From positions 1 through 64,000 of the forward strand of contig PWEO01000163.1 of assembly GCA_003553525.1 (NCBI GenBank): a stretch of 64,000 bases of DNA. The letters are read 5' to 3'. The notes under the pieces were generated by a model. That model was not told the origin of the DNA, did no database searches, and saw only the letters and a list, made by a program, of their open reading frames with translations. Shown here one piece after another: positions 53,201-61,822 of this stretch (positions are counted from its first letter, which is position 1; every line of letters starts with the position of its first letter). The translations under genes and the position numbers were made by a program. The DNA comes from Clostridiaceae bacterium (lineage in GTDB: Bacteria; Bacillota; Clostridia; Peptostreptococcales; T1SED10-28).

Positions 53201-54488
53201 AGAGAAAGCGGAAATTCCAAAAATTATGTTTACGGAAGAAATGAAAAAGACCCATACCATTTTATTGCCCCAAATGTCACCGATTCATTTTCAGTTTTTA
53301 GAGCCCGCCCTTCAGTCTGAGGGGTATAATGTGGAGGTGCTGCCCTCAATTGATACCAAAGCCATTGATGAAGGGTTGAAATACGTCAATAACGACGCCT
53401 GCTACCCTTCAATTTTGGTAACGGGACAAATGATGAAGGCCTTGAACTCCGGAAAGTATGATTTGGATAAAACCGCTTTGATCATCGCCCAAACCGGTGG
53501 GGGATGCCGGGCAACCAATTATATCGCTTTTATCCGACAGGCCCTGTTTGAAGCGGGCATGAGTCAAGTTCCCGTAATCAGTTTAAGCGCCCAGGGAATT
53601 GAAAAGCATCCCGGATTTAAAATCTCGCCGAAACTGTTAAGGCGCCTGGTGGAAGGCATCCTTTATGGAGATCTGTTTATGCGGGTACTTTATAAAACCA
53701 GACCCTATGAGGCGGTTCCCGGTGCGGCCAATGACCTGTATGATAAATGGGTAAAAATTTGTTCGGATTCCATCGAAAGGAAAACCGGCAGAAGTTTTAC
53801 GGAAAATGTTCAGGGTATCGTTCGGGAGTTTGACGAATTGCCCCTATTGGATATTCAAAAACCCAAGGTTGGTCTTGTGGGAGAGATCCTGGTGAAATTC
53901 CATCCCACAGCTAACAACAATATTGTTGAAATGATCGAAAAAGAAGGAGCGGAAGCAGTAATGCCGGATCTAATGGACTTTTTCGCTTACTCTTCCTACA
54001 ATAGTGTGATTAAAAGGGAATATCTGTCGGGTTCCATGAAAAATGCCCTGTTGGGAAAAACTGCCATCGCCGCCATGGAGTTCATGCGAAAATCTATGAG
54101 TGAGGCCTTAAAAGAAAGCAAGCGCTTTACACCGCCTTCATCCATTGAGCACCTGGCCAAACTGGCAGCCCCTCATCTGTCCCTTTGCCACCAGACGGGA
54201 GAAGGTTGGTTCTTAACTGCGGAAATGCTGGAGCTGATAGAGCACGGTGTAGACAATATCGTCTGCATGCAACCCTTTGCCTGCCTGCCCAACCATATTA
54301 CAGGCAAAGGTATGATCAAGGCCTTAAAGAAAAGCAATCCGAAAACCAACATTGTTGCCATCGATTATGATCCCGGCGCCAGTGAGGTTAATCAACTTAA
54401 CCGGATTAAGCTAATGCTCTCTACTGCTTTTGAAAACCTGGATCAACAAGACTCCAAGGAGAAGGACGGATTTAAAAGCAGTTTGTAA
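50226..54488 (+). CDS. 2-hydroxyacyl-CoA dehydratase activase-related fusion protein
   Basis: 1420-residue protein of the HgdC/BcrA activator group. Two ASKHA ATPase modules occupy about 1-270 and 320-590, opening 'SIGLDVGSTTVKAIVLDE' and 'YLGIDAGSTTLKVAAINED'. Each has the two cluster Cys: 'NGTCAGGTGAFIDQ'/'SRCGVFAKTDIQ' and 'NEACSSGCGSFVETF'/'GTRCTVFMNSRV'. A DUF2229 domain (about 670-890) and a C-terminal region with 'QTGGGCRATNYIAFIRQAL' and 'CMQPFACLPNHITGKGM' follow. Likely an ATP-driven electron donor to a dehydratase or another radical enzyme. AGGGGTGAG-type site before the ATG. Confidence 0.87.
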   Translation: MGKILSIGLDVGSTTVKAIVLDEKRETVFKDYRRHYSDVKNMVNALFKDMKATFDNKELRITVTGSAGLGLADTLDIPFVQEVTACSKAIGQLAPQTDVAIELGGEDAKIMYFTNGIEQRMNGTCAGGTGAFIDQMASLLKTDAGGLNELSTKHQTIYPIASRCGVFAKTDIQPLLNEGANKADIAASVLQAVVNQTIGGLACGKPIRGKVAFLGGPLTFMPELKERFRSTLKLRSEDEVELKDTQYFVAMGAAFAAGNEEVMEPKFLYDKLPNLFEEIKDTKESLEPLFTDETDYEAFKERHSKNRVKKRPLSEATGELYLGIDAGSTTLKVAAINEDRELVFSHYSSNQGNPLQIARQAVQKLYAEMPKTATIAQSAVTGYGEHLLKAALGMDHGIIETVAHTKAADYFMPGVDFILDIGGQDMKSLRVHEGVVDSIMLNEACSSGCGSFVETFANALNHEVEDFAKLGIFAKNPVDLGTRCTVFMNSRVKQAQKEGASVGDISSGIAISVVKNALFKVIRMRSKEDLGNKIVVQGGTFYNDAVLRAFERIAEKEVVRPDIAGIMGAFGAALIAKENRDSKFQSTFLNREQLEEFKVLSENKRCQLCNNHCQLNVNYFSDGRQYITGNRCERGANVVSNKEPMPNLYAYKLKEVFKIPKTVTPQTRGTVGLPRVLNMYEDFPFWASFFTGIGYKIKLSGHSTKKVYELGMETIPSESVCYPAKLVHGHIEDLLNKKVDMIFYPSIPFNIKENQQADNQFNCPVVTSYPETIKANVDRLQDENVEYMHPFLPLDDEKRMIKRIHEVFAHKNIPRKELTEAVKSGYQALEEYKEKVRREGERVLQWLEEKNKKAVVLAGRPYHIDPEINHGIPELITSYGYGVLSEDAISHLERVDRPLNAVDQWMYHTRLYDAAAYVTKHKNLELVQLNSFGCGLDAVTSDQGADILKRKNKLSTLLKIDEINNLGAARIRMRSLFAAVEQRDKKEARPMEEKAEIPKIMFTEEMKKTHTILLPQMSPIHFQFLEPALQSEGYNVEVLPSIDTKAIDEGLKYVNNDACYPSILVTGQMMKALNSGKYDLDKTALIIAQTGGGCRATNYIAFIRQALFEAGMSQVPVISLSAQGIEKHPGFKISPKLLRRLVEGILYGDLFMRVLYKTRPYEAVPGAANDLYDKWVKICSDSIERKTGRSFTENVQGIVREFDELPLLDIQKPKVGLVGEILVKFHPTANNNIVEMIEKEGAEAVMPDLMDFFAYSSYNSVIKREYLSGSMKNALLGKTAIAAMEFMRKSMSEALKESKRFTPPSSIEHLAKLAAPHLSLCHQTGEGWFLTAEMLELIEHGVDNIVCMQPFACLPNHITGKGMIKALKKSNPKTNIVAIDYDPGASEVNQLNRIKLMLSTAFENLDQQDSKEKDGFKSSL

Positions 54489-54555
54489 GTAGTTGATCAA
54501 TGACAGTAAACTCTTAGAAAGACCTAAAATATCAAGGCAGATACAGCCTTCTGAT

Positions 54556-54590
54556 AAAACCCTGAAAGCCTGGTGCTTTTAGGGTTTTTT
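54556..54590 (+). terminator. Intrinsic terminator after the activase gene
   Basis: AAAACCCTGAAAGC pairs with GCTTTTAGGGTTTT around a five-base loop (one G-U pair) and ends in a T run. Confidence 0.92.
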
Positions 54591-54670
54591 AAAAAAGTTT
54601 ATAAATTTAGAGGATTCTTTGATGAAGATATCGAATTAATAAGGGTGTAGTGTAAAAAGTTACAAAGTAT

Positions 54671-54703
54671 GGAATCAAAGAAGGAATCAAAGAAGGAATC
54701 AAA
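54671..54703 (+). repeat. 12-bp tandem repeat upstream of the SecA-like gene
   Basis: GGAATCAAAGAA occurs twice and then GGAATCAAA once, 2.75 head-to-tail copies ending 91 bp before the start codon. No gene is seen in the 305-bp gap; the rest of it holds the activase terminator and AT-rich sequence. Confidence 0.8.
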
Positions 54704-54794
54704 TTCTCGAATGACAATGTAAGGATTTAGTTAGAATCATCCGTAGGAATTATAGAACCTATAAAATCAAAAAAAGATGAGATGAGGTGCCCTT

Positions 54795-56654
54795 ATGAAA
54801 AACTTATTAAAGAAACTCTTCAGTAACTCCAAGGATAAAAAGGAAGCGGCCGTCGGGCGATCAACGGAAGAATTTGCTTCTTTTGAGGAGGCTCTAAGGA
54901 ATGTAAAGCATCTAGCCCTAAAGGACCAGGCAGTTCAAACCGCCACTGCATTAACCCGGGGACAGGTGGTCGTAAACCCCGATGAAGAATCGAAGTTTCA
55001 AGGAATTGCCTTAGCCGCCTATCTAAAGGCCTTAAAAGGTGAGAAGGTTCATGTTATCTCGCTGAATGAAGTTGTAGCTAAACGCAGGATGGAAGAGATT
55101 GAAGGGATTATTAACGCTTTGAATTTTACCGCGGCGGTTCTTCAACAAGGCCAAAGCAATGAGGAGCGACGGGAAGCCTATAAAAAAAATGTGATTTTCG
55201 GAACGGCAGGAGCATTTATCCATGACTATTTAAAGGATCAAAAGGTACTGGATATTCAGGAACGGACTCAACCGGAAAGAGCCTTTGCCCTTGTTGAAAA
55301 GGGAGATTTAATTCTGTTGGATCAGGCTACCCGCCCTGTGGGAATTTTCGGGAAGGACGAAAAAATCATTGACAGTATCACCCTACGCAGCTATTTTTCC
55401 AATTACCGGGAGATAAGTGCTTTGGTGGATTTTGACGGTGGAGACCAACCGGAGTTTTTAGATCTTTATGGTATGGAAACTTTCAAAACACATGAAGAAA
55501 AAGGAAATCAATCCAGTGGTGAAACCCCATCAGTTCGAGTATACAAAACCTTAGAAGAAAAGCGAAGAGTGATTTTAAGGGAACTGAAAAATAGAGTAGG
55601 GTCAACAGAGCCTTTACTGGTATCCCTTCGAAATGATGAAAAAGGAGAACTACTGATTGAACATTTACAGGGAACGGGGATTGCCTTTAGCAGTCTGTTA
55701 TTAAAAGACCGTAGGGATGAAGAAACATTTGTAACAGAAGCTGTTGAAAACCAAAAAATAATGTTGGTGGTCAACCCCGTATCCCGTGGGATAGATGAAT
55801 TTTTGCCTGAAAATATTCATATTATAAGCACAGAGCGGTATATGTTAAAGCGAAACGACGAGCACTTGAAGCGGATGGCTCTTAATTCCGGAGAAAAGGG
55901 ATCCATAGAGTATATTCTATCTTTAGGTGACGATCTGTTGGATGTATTCTCCGAAGGAGAATTAGAGCAGTTCAAGGACAGCATTGTAGTAGAAAATGAT
56001 CAACCCATAGAAAATACAAAAGTGGAAGAAATGATGGACTATGTACAGCAGCGGATGAAAGAAAAAAACGCATACCTTCGCAGTTATGTGCAAAACTTTG
56101 AGTCGGTAATCCAAAGACAGCGTGAAGTCATATACTCGGAACGGAAAAAAGTCTTAACGGAAGAGGATATTAAAGAACATATCCTTAATCTTATGGAAGA
56201 CGCAATCGATGAAGAAATTGAAAAGTTCACATCCAACAGTGTATTTCCGGAAGAATGGGATTTAGAGGGCTTGGCCTCAGCACTAAGCAACAGTTTTTTA
56301 CCAAAGGATCAATTAGTGTTTCAGGATGTGGAAAATCTAACGAAAAAAGATCTAAAAGCTAACTTGATTCAAAAAGCTTCCAAGGCCTATCTTGAGCGAA
56401 AAAAAGCCCTTGGAAAAGAGCCCTTTGATTTGATGCAGCGTGTGTTATTGCTGAAAATTATTGATAGTAAGTGGTCGGAGCACTTAGAATCCATGGAAGA
56501 ACTTCGCCAGGATATGAACCTTAGAGCTTTGGGAAGACAGGACCCTATTCGGGCCTTTCAGGTGGAGGGTTTTGAACTCTTTGAAAACATGACAAAAACC
56601 ATTCCTAAGGATTTGATGCAGGCCTTATTTGCCACGGAGGAAGAAGATAAATAA
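54795..56654 (+). CDS. SecA-derived protein lacking ATPase motifs
   Basis: 619 residues, against about 800-900 for SecA. Homology is plain at both ends: 'VHVISLNEVVAKRRMEEIEGI' (about 85-105) and 'REVIYSERKKVL', 'LLLKIIDSKWSEHLESMEEL' and 'MNLRALGRQDPIRAFQVEGF' (443-592). Walker A (MKTGEGKT) has become 'NPDEESKF' (61-68), the DEAD region 'LILLDQATRPVGIFG' (172-186), and the Arg-finger 'QLRGRSGRQG' is 'HLKRMALNSGEKG'. The preprotein-crosslinking domain is missing between about 186 and 195, as is the C-terminal zinc motif. It seems unable to hydrolyse ATP. GAGGTG precedes the ATG. Confidence 0.88.
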   Translation: MKNLLKKLFSNSKDKKEAAVGRSTEEFASFEEALRNVKHLALKDQAVQTATALTRGQVVVNPDEESKFQGIALAAYLKALKGEKVHVISLNEVVAKRRMEEIEGIINALNFTAAVLQQGQSNEERREAYKKNVIFGTAGAFIHDYLKDQKVLDIQERTQPERAFALVEKGDLILLDQATRPVGIFGKDEKIIDSITLRSYFSNYREISALVDFDGGDQPEFLDLYGMETFKTHEEKGNQSSGETPSVRVYKTLEEKRRVILRELKNRVGSTEPLLVSLRNDEKGELLIEHLQGTGIAFSSLLLKDRRDEETFVTEAVENQKIMLVVNPVSRGIDEFLPENIHIISTERYMLKRNDEHLKRMALNSGEKGSIEYILSLGDDLLDVFSEGELEQFKDSIVVENDQPIENTKVEEMMDYVQQRMKEKNAYLRSYVQNFESVIQRQREVIYSERKKVLTEEDIKEHILNLMEDAIDEEIEKFTSNSVFPEEWDLEGLASALSNSFLPKDQLVFQDVENLTKKDLKANLIQKASKAYLERKKALGKEPFDLMQRVLLLKIIDSKWSEHLESMEELRQDMNLRALGRQDPIRAFQVEGFELFENMTKTIPKDLMQALFATEEEDK

Positions 56655-56723
56655 TTTTCTTGTTGCTATTAGGTCAAAACTCCTATAAACTGGATAATAG
56701 AAAATTTTTAGGAGGAGATTCCA

Positions 56724-58690
56724 TTGTTTCAAGTTGTGCTCTTATCCTCAATACCGATACTACAACAAAACCTGACCATGTTGGAGACCTTAGGAATTAT
56801 CAGTCTTCCTTTGTTACTGTTTATTTTGTTAATGGCAAGACAAGTACGAAAAAATAGAGAACTGAAAAAAATCAAAGAAGAATTAGAATTGTTTAAAGAG
56901 CGGTATGAACAGGTATCGGATCAAAGCGGGACCTTTATGTGGGAGGTGGACCGTAACGGGATACATACCTATGTAGACCCTACTGTGGAAAAGGTTTTGG
57001 GTTATAAGCCATCGGAAATGATCGGGAAAAGAACTTTTTATGATGATTTGTTACCCGAGGATAAAGAAGAACTGAAAGCCTTTGGTTTTAAAGTATTGGG
57101 AAAAGGCGATAAAATTAAAAATCTGGAGATTCGACAGCTCCATAAAAATGGGCATACGGTTTATACTCTTACCAGCGGTTTGCCGATTTATGATAAAAAG
57201 GGCCAAGTAATCGGTTATAGGGCTACTGATACGGATATAACCGGTAGAAAAGAAATTGAACTTTCTTTAAAGGAAAGCGAAGAGAAATATAAACTGCTGT
57301 TTGAAAATGCCGTAGAGGGGATTGCAGTTTTACAACAGGGGAAAATCAAAATCAGCAACCCCATGCTTCGAACCATTTTAAACGCCTCTGAGAGGGAGCT
57401 TAGAGAAAAAAACATACTTGAACTGATACACCGTGAAGATCGGGAAATGGTGGCAAATTTACATCGGGAGCGGATAAAGGGCAATAAGGACCAGATAATC
57501 GAAGAGTTTAGGGCCCTTCGAATGGATGGAGCGGTTCGCTGGATTGAATCCAAGGGGATCCGAATTATGTGGAACGGTGCCCCGGCATCCTTGAATTTTC
57601 TTACGGATATTACCGAGCGAAAGGAGACGGAAAAAAATATCCTTCATCTTAGCTACCATGACCAATTAACAGGAATTTACAATCGCCGGTTCTTCGAAGA
57701 GGAACTCAATCGTTTGGACAATCCTAGAAACTTTCCCTTATCCATTGTTATCGTTGACGTCAATGGATTAAAGCTTTTCAACGACGGCTTTGGTCATAAA
57801 GCTGGGGATGAGTTGATCGTTACAGTAGCTCAACTATTGGATGAGGAAAGTCGAGGGAACGATGTTGCCGCCCGTATCGGAGGGGACGAATTTGTGGTCT
57901 TGATGCCCGACACTGATGAAAAACAAGTAAAAGTATTTGAAAAACGGTTCCAAAAAGTCTTAGCAAATAAAAGGGTAGCAGGAATTCCTATTTCCATATC
58001 CTTGGGTTATGCAACGAAAATTGATGAAAGTATGGCTATTCAGGACATCTTTAAACGTGCAGAAGAAGGAATGTATCGTAGTAAGATGGACAGTAGCCCA
58101 AAGTATAAAAGAAAAACTTTAGATCGCATTATGAAAGAGGTATTTAACAGAGTCCATTGGGAAGAAAGCCATGCAGAAAATACCAGAGAGCTGGCCCGGA
58201 TATTTGGGGAAGTCCTGGGTTATAATCAGAAAGATGTTGAAGATTTGGAACAAGCGGGATACTATCATGACATCGGAAAAATTGGTGTGGGGCGTCAAAT
58301 ATTAATGAAAAATACATTGCTGGAGCCTGAGGAATTAAGAGTTGTGGAAAGGCATCCGGAAGTAGGTTATCATCTGTTAAATACCACAAATGAAACCTTT
58401 TCCATCGCGGAAATCGTTTTACACCATGATGAAAAATGGGATGGAAGCGGGTACCCGCAGGGAATAAAAGGAAAAAAATCCCTGAAAAAGCACGGATTAT
58501 ATCCATAGTGGAAGTTTATGAAAATTTAACCCATGATCGGCCTTATCAGAGGACCCTAAGTAGAAATGAAGCGGTGGAGGTGTTGGTATCCGAGAAGGAA
58601 AAATCCTTTGATCCGGAGCTGGTGACTATTTTAATCGAAGAGGTGCTGCCCCGGATGGAAGAGGAAGAAGTCATCAAAAAGTCCAAGTAA
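56724..58690 (+). pseudogene. PAS-PAS-GGDEF-HD-GYP protein, interrupted by a one-base frameshift
   Basis: Cyclic-di-GMP signalling protein. An N-terminal membrane helix (about 18-38) is followed by two PAS domains (about 55-170 and 180-300), a GGDEF domain with an intact 'GGDEF' (near 380) and an HD-GYP domain with 'YHDIGKIGV' and 'HHDEKWDGSGYPQGIKG'. The frame ends at 58508 after 594 residues. From about 58472 another frame encodes the expected rest, 'IPEKARIISIVEVYENLTHDRPY' to a stop at 58688. An A7 run at 58472-58478 needs one more A to join them. The TTG start has AGGAGGAG upstream. Confidence 0.75.
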
Positions 58691-58704
58691 ATTGGGCTTT
58701 TTTG
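58676..58704 (+). terminator. Intrinsic terminator after the GGDEF-HD-GYP gene
   Basis: AAAAAGTCCAA pairs with TTGGGCTTTTT (one G-U pair) around the stop codon and ends in a T run. Confidence 0.85.
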
Positions 58705-58886
58705 TATTTCAAGTCCATAAGAAATGGATTAATGCCTATATTTAGGGAAATGGTCGGGGGAAACGCAAAAATAGTTAAAGTAAATGAATCTGAGGCATGA
58801 TTATTTTTCAATTTACCTCAAATGAACAAAGATAAGAGGCGGGAGACTTTGTTAAAAAATAGATTATATGAATTGCAAATACAGTG

Positions 58887-58915
58887 TTGACAGTGGAATA
58901 ATTCAATGATATTAT
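58887..58915 (+). promoter_or_regulatory. Sigma-A promoter of the lactate operon
   Basis: TTGACA at 58887-58892 and TATTAT at 58910-58915 with a 17-bp spacer. It lies about 100 bp upstream of the first of two operators and 290 bp upstream of the permease gene. The gap 58705-59208 also holds a short AGTACT hairpin (58944-58962), the operators and an orphan ribosome-binding sequence. Confidence 0.7.
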
Positions 58916-59012
58916 TAGTTAAAGAATTCAGAAAATTGCAAGAGTACTAAATGATAGTACTAAGGAGCTGTTCATACATAATATGTTGTGGTTATATTTT
59001 TTTAAGCTTAAA

Positions 59013-59033
59013 TTGGTATGACCATATGACCAA
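59013..59033 (+). promoter_or_regulatory. FadR/GntR-type operator 1 before the lactate permease
   Basis: The core is TGGTATGACCA, which matches the TnGTnnnACnA pattern bound by FadR-family regulators, followed by TATGACCAA. It shares a 21-bp layout with the sites at 59062 and 63182. The adjacent FadR-type regulator at 61058 is the likely binder. Confidence 0.72.
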
Positions 59034-59061
59034 ATGAAGGGTTCTTTTTTTAGAGGTAAAA

Positions 59062-59082
59062 TTGGTATGACCATACGACCTA
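59062..59082 (+). promoter_or_regulatory. FadR/GntR-type operator 2 before the lactate permease
   Basis: Core TGGTATGACCA followed by TACGACCTA, differing from operator 1 at two positions in 21. The two copies start 49 bp apart, a spacing that would place them on roughly the same face after 4.7 helical turns and could allow looping or cooperative binding. Confidence 0.72.
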
Positions 59083-59208
59083 CAAGGGAGGTGATTAATA
59101 AAAAGTTAAAAAGCTCACAGGAATCAAAAAGTTTGATGAAACTTACTTAGTGGAAAGTGAAAGAAAAAAGTAAAAAAGCACACATAAAACTTTAGGAGGA
59201 AAACCTTT

Positions 59209-60894
59209 ATGATCGCATTGTTAGCAATTTTACCGATTTTAACGACAATTATTTTAATGGTGGTTTTCAACTGGCCTGCGAAAAAAGTTATGCCCATCGC
59301 CTGGATCATCGCCGTTATATTAGCTGCAACTTACTGGGAAATGCCCATGGATTGGCTAGTTGGGGCCAGTATTTTCGGGGGACTTAGTGCCTTCAATATA
59401 CTAATCATCGTTTTTGGAGCCATTGTTTTAATGAATACCTTGAAAAACAGTGGAGCCATTAAGACAATAAATAAAACCTTTCATGGAATCAGTCCTGACC
59501 GACGGATTCAAGCCATAATTATAGCTTTTCTTTTTGGAGGATTTATTGAAGGAGCAGCAGGCTTTGGAACTCCCGCAGCCTTGGCAGGGCCTCTGATGGT
59601 GGGACTTGGGTTTCCCCCTTTGGGCGCCGCAATGCTTGCTCTTATCGCCAATAGTACACCGGTAAGTTTTGGGGCCGTAGGAACACCGATAATCGGTGGA
59701 GTATCCTCGGTTCTAGGTTCTGCTGAAATCAGTAGTCAGATTGCCGATGCAGGATTGAGTCAAGCAGAGTTTCTACATCAAGTAGGAATTTGGGCAGCAA
59801 TTCCCCATGCAGTGGTTGGAGTATTCATGCCTTTGGCCATTGCCATGATCCTTACGAAATTTTTCGGCGAAAACCGTAGTTTTAAAGAGGGATTAGAAGT
59901 GGCACCCTTTGCTATCTTCGCAGGATTAGCATACATGGTACCTTACGTTTTTATCGCTGTAGTATTTGGTCCGGAACTGCCTTCCTTAGCCGGCGGACTA
60001 ATCGCCATTGCGATTTGTGTAACTGCTGCTAAAAATGGTTTCTTGCAACCGAAAAATGCTTGGGATTTTGCTAACCGTACGAAATGGGACAGTTCATGGA
60101 TCGGAACTTTAGAAGTACCCGATGTAGATCCGGAAGATGTGCAAGAAGAAAAGCTAAAAATTTCTCCTTTCAATGCATGGCTTCCCTACATTTTAGTATC
60201 TTTGATTTTAGTAATTACTAGAATTCCTGCCTTTGGAATACAGGGATTTTTACGAGGACAGTTTATACGATGGGAAGAAATTCTTGGAACCGGACTAACC
60301 TATACATTGCAGTATCTCTATCTTCCTGGAACCATTCCCTTTATACTAGTGGCAGTACTTACCATATTCCTGCATAAAATGCCGCTGGAAGATGTTAAAA
60401 GAACTTGGAGTGATTCCATCAAACAGGTAATTCCTGCAGCCATCGCTTTGGTTTTCGCCATAGGTATGGTACAGGTAATGTTAAACTCGGGTAACAATCT
60501 CTCGGGATACGACGGAATGATGGTGGCTTTATCTACTGCTGCCGCCAATGCCTTTCAAGGAGTTTGGCCTCTGTTCTCGCCCTTTATCGGAGTACTTGGA
60601 GCTTTTATGTCGGGAAGTAACACCACCTCGAATATATTGTTCTCCGGATTCCAGTATGGAGTTGCGGAACAAATTGAAGCCTCACGAATTATTATTCTTG
60701 GCACACAAGTAGTAGGAGGCGCCGCCGGAAATATGATTAGTGTTCATAATGTGGTTGCTGCCTGTACCACCGTGGGAGTATTGGGAAGCGAAGGAAAAGT
60801 TATTAGAAGGAACGCCGTGCCTGCCTTTATCTATACTATAATTGTAGGTATTGTAGCATATATATCCATTGGGCTTTTCCCGAACATATTCTAA
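59209..60894 (+). CDS. lctP: L-lactate permease
   Basis: Lactate:H+ (or Na+) symporter of the LctP family, 561 residues with about 13-14 helices, the standard length. '[32 protein letters not shown]' (about 112-143) and '[20 protein letters not shown]' (about 476-495) are signatures of the family. AGGAGG precedes the ATG. First gene after two operators; it probably brings in lactate for oxidation by the EtfAB-coupled dehydrogenase expected beyond the window. Confidence 0.93.
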   Translation: MIALLAILPILTTIILMVVFNWPAKKVMPIAWIIAVILAATYWEMPMDWLVGASIFGGLSAFNILIIVFGAIVLMNTLKNSGAIKTINKTFHGISPDRRIQAIIIAFLFGGFIEGAAGFGTPAALAGPLMVGLGFPPLGAAMLALIANSTPVSFGAVGTPIIGGVSSVLGSAEISSQIADAGLSQAEFLHQVGIWAAIPHAVVGVFMPLAIAMILTKFFGENRSFKEGLEVAPFAIFAGLAYMVPYVFIAVVFGPELPSLAGGLIAIAICVTAAKNGFLQPKNAWDFANRTKWDSSWIGTLEVPDVDPEDVQEEKLKISPFNAWLPYILVSLILVITRIPAFGIQGFLRGQFIRWEEILGTGLTYTLQYLYLPGTIPFILVAVLTIFLHKMPLEDVKRTWSDSIKQVIPAAIALVFAIGMVQVMLNSGNNLSGYDGMMVALSTAAANAFQGVWPLFSPFIGVLGAFMSGSNTTSNILFSGFQYGVAEQIEASRIIILGTQVVGGAAGNMISVHNVVAACTTVGVLGSEGKVIRRNAVPAFIYTIIVGIVAYISIGLFPNIF

Positions 60895-60985
60895 AAAACC
60901 ACAAATAGGTTAAACTAACATCATAAAAAAATGGTATCAACAAGGAGTTCCCATAATATGAAAACGGCTGAGCAGCCACTAACAT

Positions 60986-61014
60986 TTAGTTCCAGGGATG
61001 AAATATGTTATAAT
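60986..61014 (+). promoter_or_regulatory. Promoter of the FadR-type regulator gene
   Basis: TATAAT at 61009-61014 preceded by TG (extended -10) and a weak TTAGTT at 60986-60991 with a 17-bp spacer. No TGGTnnnACCA site is visible in this gap, so autoregulation is not evident. Confidence 0.6.
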
Positions 61015-61057
61015 ATATAGAGTTCATTATTCTGACTAAACAAGTGGAGGGAACAAA

Positions 61058-61801
61058 ATGTTTAAGCCGATAAAAAGCAAAAAAATATATGAAGTGGTAA
61101 TAGAAGAAATTCAACAGCAAATCATTGCCGGCACCTTGAATAGAGGAGATAAACTTCCTACGGAGCGGGAGCTTGCAGAACAGCTGGATGTCAGCAGAAC
61201 CTCGGTAAGAGAGGCTATGAGAACCCTAGAGGTTTTAGGCATTATCCAGGTGAAGCAGGGGGGCGGAAATTTTATTAAAGAGCGATTCGACGATGCTTTA
61301 GTGGAGCCCCTCTCTATGATGTTTGTGCTAAATGAGAGTCACCCTCGAGAAATCGTAGATCTTAGACAAATTATTGAAGTGGAAAGCGCTTATCGTGCGG
61401 CGGAAAGAATTACCGATGAGGATATCGAAGAACTCCGGGGAATTGTGGAGCAGCTAAGAATTCAAACGAATCTTAAAAATGAGAGCATGAGCGTGAGATA
61501 TGACAAAGCTTTTCATTACAGTATTTGCAGAATTGCAAACAATTTTCTATTCTCCAATATTCTTAATATGCTGTCGAATTTAATGGATACCTTAATTGAA
61601 GATGCCCGAGGAATTATTCTTTTAAAAGAGGAAAATCAGCAGGTACTGATCGAACAACACGAAAAAATCTTCCATGCATTGGAAAAGAGAGATTCTAAAG
61701 CCGCAGCCGCTGCCATGCGAGAGCATATCACATTGATTATTGACGAATATCTAAGCAATATTAAAGAAAGCGATAAATTTTCCAACAGAAAAACCTGGTA
61801 G
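61058..61801 (+). CDS. FadR-subfamily GntR transcriptional regulator, LldR-like
   Basis: 247-residue regulator. N-terminal winged helix (about 8-75) with 'GDKLPTERELAEQLDVSRTSVREAMRTLEVLGIIQVKQGGGNFI', then an all-helical FCD ligand domain (about 95-230) with the metal-binding pattern of Asp/His residues ('YDKAFHYSICRIA', 'QHEKIFHALEKRD', 'MREHITL'). Lactate is the likely ligand from context: it lies between the permease and the racemase. Presumed binder of the three TGGTnnnACCA sites. GGAGGG precedes the ATG; larA follows after 21 bp. Confidence 0.87.
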   Translation: MFKPIKSKKIYEVVIEEIQQQIIAGTLNRGDKLPTERELAEQLDVSRTSVREAMRTLEVLGIIQVKQGGGNFIKERFDDALVEPLSMMFVLNESHPREIVDLRQIIEVESAYRAAERITDEDIEELRGIVEQLRIQTNLKNESMSVRYDKAFHYSICRIANNFLFSNILNMLSNLMDTLIEDARGIILLKEENQQVLIEQHEKIFHALEKRDSKAAAAAMREHITLIIDEYLSNIKESDKFSNRKTW

Positions 61802-61822
61802 AAAAAACAAAGGAGGATTTAC

